A DNA stretch of 64,000 nt from Geodermatophilus africanus. GTDB lineage: Bacteria; Actinomycetota; Actinomycetes; Mycobacteriales; Geodermatophilaceae. The position numbers and the translations under genes are program-made. The notes under the pieces were generated by a model. The model was not told the DNA's origin. It did no database searches and saw nothing but the letters and a program-made list of their open reading frames with translations. Positions 61,793-64,000 of the stretch are shown piece by piece. Numbering within the stretch: the stretch's first letter is position 1; each line of letters begins with the position of its first letter. The DNA lies in contig NZ_FNOT01000001.1 in the NCBI RefSeq assembly GCF_900107105.1, positions 516,045 through 580,044 on the forward strand, given 5' to 3'.

Positions 61793-62863
61793 ATGGCGTC
61801 GTCGTCGAAGGACGCCGTCCTGCTGCAGGTCGACGGGCACGAGGTGCGCGTCTCCAACCCGGAGAAGCCGTACTTCGCCGACCTCGGCATCCGCAAGATC
61901 GACGTCGTCGAGTACTTCGTCGCGGTCGGCGGCGGGATCCTGCACGCACTGCGGGACCGGCCGACGACGCTGGAGCGCTGGCCCGGCGGGGTGTTCGAGG
62001 GCGCGCGGCTGTCCACCCGCATGGACAACACCGGTGACGCCTTCTACCAGAAGCGGGTGCCCAAGAACGCCCCCGAGTGGGTGCCGACGGCGCACATCAC
62101 CTTCCCCAGCGGACGGACGGCGGACGAGATCGCGCCCGACTCGGTGGCCGTCGTGGCCTGGTGCGCGAACCTCGGCACGCTGACGTTCCACCCGTGGCCG
62201 GTGTCCAAGGGCGACGTCGAGTCGCCGGACCAGATCCGCATCGACCTGGACCCGCAGCCGGGCACCGACTTCTCCGACGCGGTGTGGGTGGCGCCGCACG
62301 TGCGGGAGCTGCTGGCGGAGTTCGGCATGCAGGGCTGGCCGAAGACCTCCGGCGGCCGCGGCGTGCACGTCTATGTGCCCATCCAGCCGCGCTGGACGTT
62401 CCCCGAGGTCCGCGGCGCGGTCATCGCCTTCGGCCGCGAGCTGGAACGGCGGATCCCCGACCGCGTGACGATGTCGTGGTGGAAGGAGGAGCGCGGCGAG
62501 AAGATCTTCATCGACTACAACCAGATGGCCCGGGATCGCACGATCGCCTCGGCATACTCCATCCGGCCCAAGCCGCACGCGCCGGTCTCGGCCCCGGTCG
62601 ACTGGGACGAGCTGCCCGACGTCCACCCCACCGACTTCGACGTGCTGACCATGCCGGCGCGCTTCCGCGAGGTCGGCGACAAGCACGCCGGGCTGTCCGA
62701 CCACGCCTTCGGCATCGAGCCGCTGCTGGAGCTCGCCGAGCGCCAGGCGAAGGACGACGGCCTCGGCGACCTGCCCTATCCCCCGGACTACCCGAAGGTG
62801 CCGGGAGAACCCATGAGGGTGCAGCCAAGCCGTGCCAGGAAGCGGACCAGCGAAGATGCCTAA
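61793..62863 (+). CDS. LigD-type polymerase/primase domain protein
   Basis: 356 residues, a stand-alone archaeo-eukaryotic-primase domain as in LigD. N-terminal VSNPEKPYF, RMDNTGDAFYQKRVPKNAPEWV, metal-binding DLDPQ (Asp 151 and 153), KTSGGRGVHVYVPI (Lys of the usual SGGKG replaced by Arg), and FIDYNQMARDRTIASAYSIR. Such PolDom proteins add nucleotides at breaks or gaps and work with LigC or LigD and Ku. No ku gene is in the window. ATG 61793; a GTG lies one codon before it. Confidence 0.92.
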   Translation: MASSSKDAVLLQVDGHEVRVSNPEKPYFADLGIRKIDVVEYFVAVGGGILHALRDRPTTLERWPGGVFEGARLSTRMDNTGDAFYQKRVPKNAPEWVPTAHITFPSGRTADEIAPDSVAVVAWCANLGTLTFHPWPVSKGDVESPDQIRIDLDPQPGTDFSDAVWVAPHVRELLAEFGMQGWPKTSGGRGVHVYVPIQPRWTFPEVRGAVIAFGRELERRIPDRVTMSWWKEERGEKIFIDYNQMARDRTIASAYSIRPKPHAPVSAPVDWDELPDVHPTDFDVLTMPARFREVGDKHAGLSDHAFGIEPLLELAERQAKDDGLGDLPYPPDYPKVPGEPMRVQPSRARKRTSEDA

Positions 62864-63178
62864 TCGCTTGACTGACGGCTGCACTCGCGAGGGCTGGGAG
62901 ACGGGCGCACACCGCTCGTTCACCTGATATCCCGCCCGCGACCGAGCAACCGAGGCGACCGATCACTGCATTTCGTCACCCAGCGGCGGTCGCGGTGACG
63001 TCCCGGCTGGTGGCAGAGCAAGTACCGCGCTCCTGCTCCGGCCTTGCCCTGTCCCTTGCCCACTGAGTGACGTCTCTCAGTGGGCTCCTATGAGCCACGC
63101 ACTGCACGGCCGAGCGACAGACGACCCGCAGCCCTGTCCCGCAAGGCCCACGCGCTGCGGCGACGTTCGGACGCGACG
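62864..63178. other. Gap between the polymerase-domain gene and the IS remnant
   Basis: No gene supported. A perfect 10-bp hairpin GCCCACTGAG (63058-63067) with CTCAGTGGGC (63076-63085), 8-base loop, is the only structure noted and may be a terminator or part of an old element end. Base composition is slightly lower in GC than around it. Confidence 0.4.
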
Positions 63179-63716
63179 GTCAAGTCCCCGGGCGTGGTGT
63201 TTGGCGGCTACCGCGTGATCTTCGATGTCTGGTCAGGCGCTGAGCGCCGGAATGCTCACCTCCTCCTCGGTGGTCTCGTCGGTGTCGTCGGCCGGCCGCA
63301 GCCGGCAGCGGGCGAGGACGTCGAGGCCGAGGTAACGGCGGCCTTCGGTCCATTCATCGTGTTGCTCGGCCAGGACGGCGCCGACCAGGCGGACCAGTGC
63401 GTCACGGTCGGGAAAGATGCCGACGACGTCGGTGCGCCGGCGGATCTCGCGGTTGAGCCGCTCGTTCGGATTGTTCGACCAGATCTGCCGCCACACCTCC
63501 TTCGGGAAGGCGGTGAAGGCCAGCACGTCGGCCCGCGCGGCCTCGAGGTGGGCGGCCACCTTCGGCAGCTTGTCGGCCAGCGCGGCCAGGACGTGGTCGA
63601 ACTGGGCGTGCACGGAGTCGGCGTCGGGCTGCTCGTAGACCGAGTGCAGCAGCGCCCGCACCCAGGTCCAGGCGTTCTTCGGACAGACCGCCATCAGGTT
63701 GGCCGCGTAGTGGGCC
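63179..63716 (-). mobile_element. IS256-family element, 3' remnant
   Basis: Holds the C-terminal third of an IS256-type transposase plus about 55 bases beyond its stop. The outer end (GTCAAGTCCCCGGGCGTGG from about 63180) resembles actinobacterial IS256 ends. The other side is cut at 63716/63717 by a second element whose end starts TGTAAAGAATCAACTTG. Confidence 0.75.
63233..63716 (-). pseudogene. IS256-family transposase, C-terminal fragment
   Basis: About 160 residues from AHYAANLMAVCPKNAWTWV to the stop. This is the conserved IS256 region after the second catalytic Asp, with WSNNPNERLNREIRRRTDVVGIFPDR (a typical block, here spread over about 25 residues) carrying the catalytic Glu. The N-terminal two thirds are missing because another element is inserted at the HYAANLM site. 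Not functional as it stands, unless the rest lies beyond the second element. Confidence 0.88.
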
Positions 63717-64000
63717 TGTAAAGAATCAACTTGTCGGCGTGTCAATGTCGTCGGCGCTCGGGGTCGGCAGCGAGGCGAGGAGCTCGGCCGCGGTGGTGAA
63801 TCGGGTGGCGGCCGGTGTGGCGGCGTAGCCGGTCTGGTCCAGGAGCGGGCCGACTTCGCGCAGCGCGCCTCCGATGGTGCGGCGGCTGACTTCGAACAGC
63901 TCGGCGAGGGTGTCGTGGGTTCCCAGGCCGCGCCGGTGGAGCACGGTGGCCAGCACCCGCTCGGCGTCGGTGATCTTCTGCATGAAGACGCCGCCGCGGG
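63717..64000 (-). mobile_element. Second insertion element, partial
   Basis: Begins at 63717 with TGTAAAGAATCAACTTG inside the IS256 transposase gene and continues past the window edge. It carries the 3' part of a transposase-like gene whose stop is 8 bases from the element end. The family is not certain. Confidence 0.6.
63726..64000 (-). CDS. Transposase-like protein, C-terminal part (incomplete)
   Basis: The frame is open to the window end (RGGVFMQKITDAERVLATVL...), so the apparent ATG at 63983 is probably internal. A helix-turn-helix-like segment is visible (THDTLAELFEVSRRTIGGAL), then LLDQTGYAATPAATRF and a polar end DDIDTPTS. Its position at the very end of an inserted element points to a transposase; the style recalls ISAzo13-type proteins, but I am not sure. 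Confidence 0.55.
   Translation of the reverse strand, partial: RGGVFMQKITDAERVLATVLHRRGLGTHDTLAELFEVSRRTIGGALREVGPLLDQTGYAATPAATRFTTAAELLASLPTPSADDIDTPTS

Overview
The window is very GC-rich actinobacterial chromosome. Its gene content and order fit the family Geodermatophilaceae (Blastococcus, Geodermatophilus, Modestobacter): tkt-tal-zwf-opcA-pgl, gap-pgk-tpiA-secG, uvrC-rapZ-yvcK-whiA, rbpA, rpf, glgX-treY-treZ. The family assignment is inference from content and style, since no rRNA is present. I saw no tRNA, rRNA or CRISPR array.

Layout. 1-8 kb: start of ctaB facing away from the oxidative pentose-phosphate operon tkt-tal-zwf-opcA-pgl. 8-14 kb (minus strand): gap-pgk-tpiA, a peptide-transporter binding lipoprotein, secG and rbpA. 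14-19.4 kb (minus): uvrC-rapZ-yvcK-whiA with 4-base or near overlaps. 19.5-24 kb: accessory hydrolases, including a lipase gene broken by three homopolymer indels, then an enoyl-reductase-like protein and a double VOC protein. 24-29 kb: uvrA, an amidase and an MBL-fold hydrolase. 29-35 kb: a small catabolic cluster (SDR, acetamidase/formamidase, FMN alpha-hydroxy-acid oxidase) and an S9-family protein that has lost its catalytic Ser and His. 35-38 kb: two terC paralogues, each behind its own yybP-ykoY (Mn2+) riboswitch. 38-40 kb: uvrB, so all three UvrABC subunits lie in this window.

40-52 kb: glgX-treY, then an rpf gene behind a ydaO-yuaA (c-di-AMP) riboswitch, a MacAB-like exporter on the other strand, then treZ and a RibD-like reductase. 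GlgX, TreY and TreZ together would debranch glycogen and release trehalose. 52-53 kb: a vapBC toxin-antitoxin pair and a DoxX-like gene. 53.4-58.9 kb: the most unusual locus. Two proteins with SipW-type signal peptides and one membrane-anchored relative of the first surround a histidine kinase/response regulator pair and a SipW-type signal peptidase. This resembles a TasA/camelysin-like surface-fibre system. 58.9-62.9 kb: LigC-type DNA ligase, a lipoprotein peptidase and a LigD-type polymerase/primase domain. 63.2-64 kb: an IS256-family remnant interrupted by a second element that runs off the end.

Across the window there is a 42-56 bp hairpin-forming repeat in seven copies. Every copy lies just downstream of a stop codon and in the orientation of that gene, which suggests a genome-wide terminator-like repeat family.
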